In this document: positions 31,901 to 41,604 of the stretch, one piece after another
Layout of the letters: every line of letters starts with the position of its first letter
Position numbering within the stretch: the first letter of the stretch is position 1
From: Cryptomeria japonica
Taxonomy: Eukaryota > Streptophyta > Pinopsida > Cupressales > Cupressaceae
Length of the DNA stretch: 60,000 nt
NCBI RefSeq assembly: GCF_030272615.1
Contig: NC_081408.1
Coordinates: 63,672,614-63,732,613 of the forward strand
Reading direction: 5' to 3'
Position numbers and translations under genes: made by a program
The notes under the pieces: model-generated
What the model was told of the DNA's origin: nothing
Databases searched by the model: none
What the model saw: only the letters and a program-made list of their open reading frames with translations

Positions 31901-33007
31901 TGTTCATTGTATGGTCTCAAACAAGCCCCTTGGGCTTGGTATGAGAAGATGGACTCTTTCTTGCTTTCCTCTCACTTCACACGCTGTCATTCCGATCACA
32001 TAGTGTATATTCAGCATCAAGAGGGTGATCTTTTGATTCTTGTGCTATATGTAGATGATCTCATCCTTACAGGTAGCTCATCCTCCATGATTCAACGTGT
32101 TCAGAGAGCTTTGATGGAGCAGTTTGAGATGACAGATCTTGGTCTCTTGCACTTCTTTCTAGGTCTATAGGTTATTCAGTCTTCGGATAGGATTTCCATA
32201 TTTTAGGAGAAGTATGCTCTTGATATGCTTTAGTGATTTTGCATGCTTGATTGCAAGTCTGCCCCCACTCCATTTCAGTCAGGTGTTGTTTTGTCTTCCA
32301 CTTGCTCTACTCCTTCAGTAGACCCCACTTTATATAAGCAGTTGGTTGGAAGTTTGTTGTACCTGACACATTCTCATCCTGATCTTTCCTTTGCGGTTGG
32401 CCTTGTCTCTCGGTTCTCCCATGATCCTCATGAGAGCCATTAGCAAGCAACCAAACATATTTTGAGGTACATTCAGGGCACCACTCATTATGGCATTCAC
32501 TACACTTTAGGATCCCCTCACATCCTTGGCTTCACTGACTCCGATTGGGTTGGTGATGTCAATGATCGGAAGTCTACTTCTGGCTTTGTTTTTTGCCTTG
32601 GTTCTGGTCCTATCACATCGTCTTGCAAGAAGTAGTCTGCAATTGCATTATCATCTATAGAGGTTGAGTACCGTGTAGTAGTGTTAGCCAGTCAGGAGGT
32701 TTTATGGCTTTGGCAGTTGATGATAGAGTTTGGGTTTCCTCCAGATTGTCCCACCATTCTTTGGTGTGACAATCAGAGTTCCATTCACATTTCTTGCAAC
32801 CCAGTGGAGCATCAGCAGACAAAGCACATTGAAATCCACATGCACTTCATTAGGCAGTTGATTCAGGATGGTTCTCTCATCTTGGAGTACATTCCTACAG
32901 AGGAGTAGGTTGCAGACATCTTCACTAAACCTTTGGCATCTTCGCACTATCTTCAGTTGCGCTCCATGCTTTGGGTGAAGGAAGTTATCCTTGGGGGGTC
33001 TCAGTGA
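28979..33007 (+). pseudogene. Copia I gag-pol polyprotein (one frame, about 19 stops)
   Basis: A single frame of 1,343 codons holds the complete Copia order: gag; zinc knuckle CSFCGKEGHPISRC (29780-29821); protease with DSS at the catalytic DSG position (29957-29965); integrase with HERFGH and CHVC, VHSNLM where HSD is expected (30541-30558), TDNGGEY (about 30736) and NGVAKRKNRT where ERKNRT is expected (about 30834-30863); RT with KARLIAKG-like and QMDVKSAFLHG motifs and YVDD (32047-32058); RNase H with DSDWVGD, DRKSTSG, CDNQSS and DIFTKPLA (32535-32940). All premature stops are TAG (about 15) or TGA (about 4), none TAA. Three catalytic residues are changed, each consistent with G-to-A. It is inactive. 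Confidence 0.92.
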
Positions 33008-33223
33008 GGCCTTCCTTCCTTCCTTCATGTTTTTTTTTCAACATGATTCTTTATGTCTTTTTGGAGAGGAGTTTTTTCCCACTGGGTTTTCTCCTTTACT
33101 CCGCTTTATAGAGATTTTCTTGTAGTCAGGTACCTGATCAGGCCTTGTTGCTGGGACCCTCTATTGCATTGTAGTTCCTTTGCTTTCTTTTGCATTATTT
33201 ATAGCTGCATTGTAGCTCATCTT

Positions 33224-33232
33224 AAGGGGGGG
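33224..33232 (+). other. Polypurine tract of Copia I
   Basis: AAGGGGGGG immediately precedes the 3' LTR. Confidence 0.8.
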
Positions 33233-33546
33233 TGTTAGAGTAAAGTAATTAATTAACTTTACTCTCCTCTTAAGATTTCACTTTATGCACATATTAGTCA
33301 TTTAATAATTAATATTTAATTATTAAATGCACTCTCCTTAGGGTTAGGTTTTCCTTTGGTGTTGATCCCCTTTATAAGGATTGATCTCTTGTATTTTTCT
33401 TCTTCTTGACTCATTTTTCTCTGATAATAAATCTTTTCACTTTGTCAGAGCCAAAACCCTTGTTTTCATTCTCTCTTTCTCTGTGACAAGTTTCTTGCAT
33501 GCAGGTTTCTTTGGGTTCTATGGATTTGTATTTCTCAAATCCTACA
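33233..33546 (+). repeat. 3' LTR of Copia I
   Basis: This is the second LTR copy, from TGTTAGAG to CCTACA. It is followed by ACCCT (33547-33551), the right target duplication. Confidence 0.92.
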
Positions 33547-33551
33547 ACCCT
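33547..33551. other. Target-site duplication of Copia I, right copy
   Basis: ACCCT matches 27495-27499 exactly. Confidence 0.9.
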
Positions 33552-36023
33552 AAGGTGTCCTTCTTCTTATTTTCATCTTGTTTTAGAGACCACATGACTA
33601 ATGCAACATTGTCTTTACTAAAATTAACTCCCTCCATAGGTTTTGTCTCCTTTCTTACTGCTTCTAGGACTAAAGCATCTACTATGTCCCATTCAGGGAG
33701 AATGAGTACCCCAACCTGAGCCACCATGTCTCTTTCTTGCTGAGGAGTGATGGTCTTAAATTCTTCAACCATTTCTTTCTTTATTTCTTCCTCAATTGTA
33801 GTTGGGTCTTTATGAGGCTACTCACCCTTCCTTTTCTTGCAACTTGCATTGTATTTGTCAATGCTCTGCTTCCACACAAATTGCATGAATGCTTCTGATG
33901 TGATGAATTTGTCATCAGCCAAGAAATTTTCACTGGCTTGTTTGATCTTAGGATCCCATTCTTGGCCTTTGAATTCATTGATGGTGATATTCATTTCAAT
34001 AGCTAAGGGCTCTTCTGGCATTTCTTCTTCTACTTCATCATAAGTGTAGGCAATTTCTCCTAAACTGCTTAACTGCAATAGTTGCTCAGCTACTGCCTGT
34101 TCATCTCCTATATGGATAGGTGATTGAGATGGAGAGTACAAAGGTTCTTCAGGTTGTACCTCTTTTCCCACTCTTTATTTCTTTGGGCTATTAGGGATGT
34201 CGATGACATCATGTATCTTCCTCTTTCCTTTAGAGGTAGAGGGCTCCCCTAAAGTAGGCATAAGCACACTGTAATTAGATTTCTTGTGCAACATATAATC
34301 ACCGGAAGGGATTGTTCTAGTAGATGCAGACCTACCCAAAATCAGTCTTGCTTTCTCAGGGTTGTTCTTGATTACAACCTCCCTCTTTTCTTTTAGTGTT
34401 TGCATCAACTCCTCAAAACTAAGAATCAAAAACTTCATCTTCTCTACAAAGGGGTGAAAGTTAGACAAAAGGTCATAGCTTATGTCAAAATGGTGCACCA
34501 AGTCAAAGGCTTTTTTATAAGCCACCCACTTTTCCTTTCTCAACTCTTGTTCATTTAAATCAAACTCATTTCTAATGAGGTCTTCAGGAAATTGAAATTG
34601 GTGGGGTTTAGCCTTGCATATTTTCCTCTTCCTAAACATTCCATTGAAGAAGTCTTTAGGGTCAGCACATCGGGAGACTGTAGTTGACAAATGATATGGC
34701 TGAAGGAAATCTTCAAAACATTTCCAACTTCCTTTGGTTATCACAAATTGGTGTGGCATGGTAATTGTAGGGAAAATGGTACCCTTACCTCTACCTATCA
34801 ATTCTACCTAAGAATCTTTGCAATTCCCACTTTAAGGGGTACCTAATAAGGTAACAAAAATGGGGTACCTATGAAACCATATACCCTGAAAATTGCGGAA
34901 ATAGGGTACACGTAGATATCACCCCAATTGTGGACAATTTTTATGTCCTCTGCAAATTCTTGTGGCCTAATGAATTCCAAAATCACCTTAGGAATTCTTG
35001 GATTCTTCGAACAAATAAGCGTGCTAATTTTTGATGCAAAACATTTGTCAAACCCTAGAAAACTTGCATCTTCTCTATCCCATGACAACATTGTGCTCCA
35101 TAATTGCACTTGCATCTTTACTCCATCCTTCTCTTTCATAAGATCCATCCCACTTGCAAAATAATCACCGCCCTTGAACAAAAACAAATGCATAAGAAGG
35201 GAATACCACCCAAAAGGCCTATCTACTTTCCCATTCTTGATCCCTATCAATCCATTATGGATAGCATTAGTTATAAGAGAAGCATAATCAAAAGTTATTG
35301 CCATAGAAGGATTCAAAATTTGAGCAACCATCAACATGTAGTGAGTAGGCATACTTGCCTCAGCATCCTCCCCTAGGATTTGGCAGAGTGACCAGTATAA
35401 TCCTTTAGCCCTAAGGGTAAACAAATTTAGAGAAAAAGGCTCTTCAGTGTTAGGTCCCTCAACTGTCAACCCACCTATCTTCACAAAGAATTCTTTGAGA
35501 GACCCATTCCTAAGGTGGTTCCTTTGCACACTATACACCCAAGCTAATGATTTAAAATCAATAGGCTCTAGAAAATTAGTGTATTCACTTAACCGAAAGG
35601 CATTCCTAAATTCCTCATCATTAATCTCAATGAGGGTCTTCCCACTGATATCCTTAACACTTCTTGAAATTGGGTCATAATTATGTGCAATCTGGGTCAA
35701 AAGATCTATATCAAAGAAAACCCCAGGGACCACCAACGTTCCAACATCCAACTCCCATATACTGTTCTGAGGGGCTAGAGAATTTCTCATGCTGAATCCA
35801 ACCTTGAATAATCCTAACCCAGACAGCCCTATTTAAGGGTCTCTTAACCAATTACCCTTATCATATATACCTTCTCCTATTTTTAGGCGAGGAGCTCTCG
35901 GCACCAATTCTTTCATTTTGGAAGCCACATTAGTTGACAACGCCAACTATTCAAGGAAATCATCACAAATGGGCCTCTCTTGGTAATCGACCTTCCCTGA
36001 GAATTCCCTCTTAGGTGCCATCT
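33552..36023 (-). pseudogene. Unrecognised long ORF, N-terminal part
   Basis: The best start is ATG at 36023 (MAPKREFSGKVDYQERPICD), in frame with the long open piece 35790-34843 once two stops (TAG and TAA) are passed. The N-terminal 400 residues look like a folded domain rich in aromatic and aliphatic residues, for example NDEEFRNAFRLSEY, RAKGLYWSLCQILGEDA and VQLWSTMLSWDREDASFLG. One frameshift lies between 34843 and 34801. A basic-acidic region follows (34801-33552) with a nuclear-signal-like KGKRKIHDVIDIPNSPKK and several acidic runs. The ORF runs into Copia I and continues at 27494. No transposase, RT or protease motif is recognised. A TE-encoded accessory protein and a decayed host gene are both possible. 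Confidence 0.6.
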
Positions 36024-36374
36024 CTTAAAACAAAGCAAGAAATCTAACAATCACCCTCAATTGTTCTACGATAAATCAAAACTCAATTTAAAGCACACAC
36101 AGTTAAAAAAGATGGCCGAACAAGAGTATAGAAAAACCTGCTTTTACTCGAAGGAATTAGCTTTGCAACTGAAGAAATTCACTCTACAACTGCTTCTTTG
36201 CAAATACTCTTTAGAATGATACCTCGGTTTAATTGATACAAAATCATATATGGCAGCTGGGCTCTTAACTGCAACATTGACTTCACATGCTTTGGCCATC
36301 CCTTTAGAATTGAATTCATGAAAGAATTCAAAATTTTCGCTCCAACGGGTCACAACGCCTATGTATTTTCTTTT
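36024..36374. other. Upstream flank of the unrecognised ORF; no gene seen
   Basis: This is AT-rich sequence directly upstream (minus strand) of the ORF start at 36023. No promoter motif stands out. The hairpin repeat array begins at its right edge. Confidence 0.4.
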
Positions 36375-37965
36375 TTCGCTATTTCGCAAGGCATAACTTC
36401 TTGGCAATTTTGCTTCACGAAATAACGCCAGCTGTTAGATCAAGATGAAGTTGATCTTCCTTTAACTTCCTGTTTTATTTGCCTTTGGGAACGTAAAACC
36501 TTTTCACCATTTCGCAGGGCTTAAAGCGCGAGCACTTTACCTTTGTGTAATAGCATGGGTCATTTGATCAAATGAGACTTGATCAATCTTTACATTCTGA
36601 ACTTTTACCTTTCCATCGGGCCTTATTTCATTTCGCCATTTTGTGGGGTTTATCACGTGAGCATCTTCCTTTGCGAAACTATGCCAGGTGTCAGATGAGA
36701 CTCAAACTGCTTGGCCTTTAACTCTCACCTGGATAGTCAGCCTTTTCACTTACTGCGCTTCTACTCGATAGCTAACGGTTCTTCATTATTTTGCAGAGCT
36801 TCATCTGCATTCGACTTTAGGCTGTGAAACAACACGAACCGTCGAATCAAATCGAAGATGATCATCCTTTAAGTGAGACCTTTTTTTTGGCTTTCTTACC
36901 CCGCTCTTCCTCTGGGTACTGGATACCACGTGGCACTTCAACCATTCACCCTGGGAGACTCTTTAAGTTTAATTCTAAGTCAGCTACATGTTATAACCAC
37001 CGGTTACACCTTGGCGCCTTTAATCTCTTTGGAAACCACGTGTTCAGATACATGTCACCGTCTAGCCTGACACTAGGATGAATGCCCTTTACTTTCGCCA
37101 TTTCGTGAAGCATATCCTTCAAACATCTTACAAGCACGAAATAACGCCAGCAATTAGATCAAGATGAAGTTGATCTTCCTTTAACTTCATGTTTTGTTTG
37201 CCCTTGCGAATGCAAAACCTTTTCGCCATTTAGCAGGGCATAAAGTGTGAGCACTTTACCTTTGTGAAATAACACGGGCCGTCCGATCAAATGAGAATTG
37301 ATTAATCTTTACACTCTGAACTAACTCCGACAAATGTGGGCCCTCTGACTCAACTCCAAATAGCTGGCATCTAGTCATTTTCCAAGCTGACATGTCAGTC
37401 TTTCATTTGCTGAGAGAAAAACATTAGATTCCTCTGCATTTTTGCCACTTGTATCTATCAGAACACCTTTTATCCCGCGACATGACTCACTTCTAGGACC
37501 CGCCTTCTTTTAAACTCTCAGACCTACCTCACTGACTGTTGCATTTTCTGCCATGTGCCTTCATCTTACTTGCCTTCTAGACCAACCGGACTATCTTCTT
37601 GGAATGCCACATCATTTTGCCATTTCGCAGAGTTTAACTGTCAAACCTTTTTATCTTGCGAAATAGCACGAACCGTCGAATCAAATTGAAGATGACCATC
37701 TTTTAAATGAAACCCTTTAGACAATTCCTTGCATTCCGGGCCCCACCACCTTTTTCGCCATTTTGCGAAAGGTATTTTACCCGCAAGTTCAGGCTGCGAA
37801 ACAGTGGCAGCCATTGGATGAAATCTAAGATGAACATATTTTATGTGAGACCCTTTTAGCCATTTTGAACACAATTCCTTTTTGCCATTTCACTGGTTTT
37901 AAGCCACGTGCAACTTTGCCTTGCGAAATAGTGAAAGCCATAGATTTTCCTGAAAGATGCACATG
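36375..37965. repeat. Array of about nine hairpin-forming repeats
   Basis: A unit of about 100 bases recurs near 36375, 36497, 36629, 36784, 37095, 37221, 37614, 37751 and 37880. Each begins with a version of TTTTCGCCATTTCGCAGGG, continues to TTGCGAAATAGCACG about 30-50 bases later, and often ends GATCAAGATGAAGTTGATC or a similar block plus CCTTTAAC. ATTTCGC and GCGAAAT are inverted copies, so a unit can fold into a stem-loop. Two adjacent units (36375-36590) recur together at 37095-37310. The array lies upstream of the minus-strand ORF starting at 36023. Open frames here (36824-37081, 37641-37874) are not supported as genes. Confidence 0.75.
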
Positions 37966-38299
37966 ACTTAATGGGCCCGACAACACTAGGAGGAAAATAA
38001 GTAAAAGGCGTAAAAATTTATGATTAATTCACAAGACCACCTAGGCAAATGACAAGGGGGGACACTTCTTACGAACCTGATACCCATTACTTAAGTGGAT
38101 AAAGTAATGAGGAATTAGAAACTAGGGGCTTTCAATATTTTGTGAAAATATTGGAGAATTTGAAATTAAAACCCTAAAAGCCCTAAGACCTAACACAGAG
38201 CTAAACCAACTGATAGCAGGTCTAATTCAAAATTTCAAAAATAATAGCCAACTTATGGGAAAGGAAAACCCATTTTTTAAACAGTAATAATAGGTAAGA
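37966..38299. other. AT-rich spacer; no gene seen
   Basis: Sequence between the repeat array and the Copia gag fragment. On the minus strand it contains GGGTATCAGGTTCG (about 38087-38074), a weak resemblance to a Met primer-binding site that I do not call. The junction with Copia gag is near 38300. Confidence 0.35.
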
Positions 38300-39108
38300 A
38301 ATGAGTCCTCCACCTTTTCCAAAGCTCCCATGTTTGATGGAAACAACTATGCCTTTTGGAGGAGAAGAATGGAAACCTGCTTTTCCTCTCTAGGATTTGA
38401 TGTTTGGATGTCTATAAAGAATGGATATACTATCCCTAGTGTTCCTCCTACTGACCGAGATACTAAGAAGGAGTATGAAAACAATGCAAAGGCTAAACAT
38501 GATATTCTTAGTGGGTTGTCTGATAATGAGTTTGTCAAGGTATTGCACTGCTCATCCACCAAGGAGACTTGGGATAAGTTGTAGAGATTATTTGATGGAG
38601 ATGTCAATCTCAAGGAGGCCAAGCTCCAATATTTAAGTGGCCAGCTTGAAGGCTTGAGGATGAAGGATGAAGAAAAGATTGCAGATTATCTTCAAAGAGT
38701 TGATGAAACTGTTAATACCATCAAAGGAATTGGAGAGAAAATAATTGATGAAGTTATTGTCAAAAAGATACTTATATCACTCACATCTAAGTATGATACA
38801 AAAATCTCTTCTATAGAGGAAGCCAAGGATCTGAAAAATTTCTCAATGGATGAGTTATTTGGCTCCTTGACTACCTATGAAATGAGGACAACTGGTGAAG
38901 GATCTTCAAGAAAAGAGGCTTCTTTCAACTCCATCAAAAAGGGCAAGGAAGATGTTTCTCATGATGAGTCTAGTGATGACTCAGATGATGAAGTGGCAAA
39001 CTTTGTAAGAAAGCTCAAAAGAGGATCTGGCAAGTATAAAGGAAAACTGCCTCTCAAATGTTTTAATTGTGGTAAAATAGGACACTTTTCTACAAAATGT
39101 CCCTATGG
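38300..39108 (+). pseudogene. Copia gag fragment, same family as Copia B
   Basis: The frame begins at NESSTFSK (38312), lacking only the first few residues of gag, and continues with MFDGNNYAFWRRRMETCFSS. It has one TAG at 38582 and is then open through LEGLRMKDEEKIADYLQRVD, MDELFGSLTTYEMRT and a complete zinc knuckle CFNCGKIGHFSTKC (39058-39101). This is the UBN2-type Copia gag. It is cut by Gypsy J after TATGG (39104-39108). The 5' side is lost at about 38300. Confidence 0.85.
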
Positions 39109-40588
39109 TGAGTCTAGACATATAAATCTATCCACTTTCCTAAATAGATATTTAATATTTATTTTAACCCCATTCCTCCTATTAATTAAATTCTATTTAA
39201 TTAATTTCTTCATATTCATCTATTTAATTAAATAAATTACTCAATTTATTTAATTAAGTTCACCTAAACCTTTTCTAGCCTTTAATTAAATAAATCACTC
39301 TATTTAATTAATTCCCCTTTTTCCTTATTTAATTAAATTTACATTTAATTAAATTGATCCTTGCAAATAAATAAATCTAATTTATTTATTAAATCTACCA
39401 CTTGTATTCACGCAAGTTGCATCTATTTTGTTGAAATAAAGTAATTTTATTTTAATTAAAATCCTCCCCCATCCACTTGCATTTTCCTACATCTCCCACT
39501 TGCCTCCTAAACCCCTTCTAGATTCTTCTAATCACTTCCAATTTAGTCTAATTCATCTCCTAATTATTGTCATATTCCTAAGCAAAGAGAAGTCACTTCT
39601 CAAAGCCTCCAATGTCTTCAATAACCATTAAAGGATTTATGTCCTCAACAAGTTAACCCTCAAAGTCTTCCAAACCATTTAAGGCTCTTACATAGCCATT
39701 AATGGTTAACTCAACCTTCTTGCATGATTAGAGACTTTTATCTCTAACTCAACCCTCATCTAACCCAAGAGTCTCATCAAGCATTCATGGCTTTATCCAA
39801 TGGATAACCTTAATCTAACCTTAACCCTTACCTCCTAGGGTAACCTTCATCTCTTCTCAAGCATTTAATGCTTCTTTCATCTCCTCTCAAGAAACCTCTT
39901 GTTGACAATTGTCATCATTTCATTGGTGATAATTGTGAACATGGATTGATTAACTTTGAATCCTGGCCCTTGTTAATATTATTCAATCTTGACCATCCAT
40001 TGCCCTATTTTCCCTATAAATAGAGCTCTCATTCTTCATTTTCACAATCAAGTCTTTTGTGCAGGAAACTTATAGTCATTTTTCTCAAGCAATAATATTT
40101 CATACATCCACATCATAGCCTAATTACTAACTATTTAGCATCTCTTTGTTAAATAATCATAATAGCTTTTAGAATCATTTTAATATATCATAGAATATTC
40201 ATGTTAGACTAGTATATCATTGCTAGGATAATTTGCTAATCTTATCATCATCTTTATGCTAGATTAATCATCATAGTTTCAATATCATACATCTTAGAAT
40301 GCATTCATGCATATAAATTAAACATCACTCGTTCTTGGAGCTGTCATTCCTAAGTCACTTTTCTCAGTGATCTGAGAGCAAAAACATTGACTTTAGGGAT
40401 CCAATGAGATAGAGAAAAATGGGACATCCCTTGGGAAGTTGAACCATTTCAAATAGTTCCTATACTTGCACCAAGAGTCACCATTGGTGCGTGGGTCTTT
40501 TGAATCTGACTTTTACACTTTTGTTGCCGAATTTCCTCGCATAAATTTCTGGGACCTAGTGTGGGGTTCATCCCCATAAATCACATCA
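39109..40588 (+). repeat. 5' LTR of Gypsy J (3' end approximate)
   Basis: The LTR starts TGAGTCTAGACAT after the interrupted Copia gag. Its first 250 bases hold eight TTAATTAA palindromes (39173-39355). A clear TATA box lies at 40015. The end is placed before TTTTTGGTGCAG by analogy with Gypsy D. A second LTR start of this family is at 59855. Confidence 0.65.
40015..40023 (+). promoter_or_regulatory. TATA box of the Gypsy J LTR
   Basis: TATAAATAG follows CCC and is set in an LTR about 900 bases from its start, a plausible core promoter. Confidence 0.6.
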
Positions 40589-41262
40589 TTTTTGGTGCAG
40601 GACAAAGATTACAAGCACACTGGAATACCATTTTAGCACGTCGGGAACTTTCTTTAGTGCATTCATGGAAAATAGTAGCGCATTCATCTCACTGTTTAGC
40701 ACATAGGGAATAGTTTGTAGCACTTCGGGAACTATCTTTAGCACATCTGGTCTCTATCTTAGCACATGATCAATATTGGGGAAGAAAAAAGAGAAAATTT
40801 GGCACTTTGAGAAAATTTAATCAACAACTTCAAATACCCTTTTAGGTCCTTTAGCAAACTCATCAGCAAAACTTCAAAACCGATCATCGATGAGAAAATT
40901 TCCAAATCCAACAAGGCAATCTTAGAATGAGTTTTTCAAATCTTTAAACTAGTTTGAGATCAAACTTCATCCAACAAAATTAGGGAGTATCAGAAATAGT
41001 GATTGAAGTTTCACCATTCAGTGGATCCTATCAAAACAATACCTAGTTTAATCCTTTAATTGTCAAATCAAGTTTCCATATCGGGAGACTTTATCCATAT
41101 CATTTGATACACTTTGTCATGGAGGCAAATCGATCTAAACCTCTACTTGATAAAATAAACTTGATTTTTCAAATGAAGTATCCAACATCAGCATCAACAT
41201 CAACCTTTTATCATTTGTGTATGACCACTCCTCATATTTTGAAAAGAACAAGTCTTCATTAA
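40589..41262 (+). other. Leader of Gypsy J with TTAGCAC repeats
   Basis: A candidate primer-binding site TGGTGCAGGACAAAG begins at 40593. From 40632 to about 40768 the motif TTAGCACnTC or a close variant occurs about six times, two of them followed by GGGAACT. No gene is seen in the leader. Confidence 0.5.
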
Positions 41263-41604
41263 AAAACTAAGTTGAAGAAGAGACAACCTAGTTCTAATAC
41301 ACTCGCTAAAAGGAATAAATATCTCTATATCAATCATCAACTCTTTGCATCACATCATGCATTCTTTCACCGCATGCGATTGTATATCCATGGGAAAACA
41401 AATGAGTTTGACAAGGAGCCTTTGAGAAGTAGGGCTTACATTCAGAAAGCAGCATTCAACCAATGCCTAAATCATGGAGGAAGGATTAACGCCGCTTTGT
41501 TCCCAAAGTTCCCTATCACTTATAATGAAGCTCAACCTGAGCCACCAACTCCGCCAAGAAATCCCATAGAAGAAGAAGAATTTGTCACAATAGAAATATA
41601 TTAA
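41263..41604 (+). CDS. Upstream ORF1 of Gypsy J
   Basis: The frame is open from 41263 to TAA at 41602-41604, with no early ATG; the first in-frame ATG lies near 41371. The product is basic at the N-terminus (KKRQPSSNTLAKRNKYLYI), contains SRAYIQKAAFNQCLNHGGR and ends in a Pro/Glu-rich tail. An additional ORF before gag is known in Ogre-type Tat elements; placement and context suggest the same here, but I see no recognised domain. Its stop codon overlaps the gag start as TAATG. Confidence 0.6.
   Translation, partial: KTKLKKRQPSSNTLAKRNKYLYINHQLFASHHAFFHRMRLYIHGKTNEFDKEPLRSRAYIQKAAFNQCLNHGGRINAALFPKFPITYNEAQPEPPTPPRNPIEEEEFVTIEIY

Larger units (their letters stand above)
27500..33546 (+). mobile_element. 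Copia I: complete element with target duplication
   Basis: Two short LTRs (316 and 314 bases), a Met-tRNA primer-binding site, a GC-rich leader, one gag-pol frame and a polypurine tract are flanked by perfect 5-base duplications. It is inserted into a minus-strand ORF. The LTRs differ by about eight transitions and one 2-base indel, so the insertion is fairly young relative to its surroundings. The polyprotein has no frameshift but about 19 stops. Confidence 0.92.

Noticed and set aside
36824-37081. Frame of 85 codons in the hairpin array
   Set aside because: It is formed from repeat units and shows no coding pattern across copies.
36375-37965. CRISPR-like array
   Set aside because: Units are diverged, unevenly spaced and lack unique spacers of constant length, and the DNA is plant nuclear.
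36375-38000. Possible subterminal region of a CACTA transposon
   Set aside because: A repeat array before an ORF fits, but no CACTA-type terminal inverted repeat is visible near 38000-38300 or near 25500.
38074-38087. GGGTATCAGGTTCG on the minus strand as a primer-binding site
   Set aside because: It lacks the TGGTATCAGAGC core and no LTR end is recognisable beside it.
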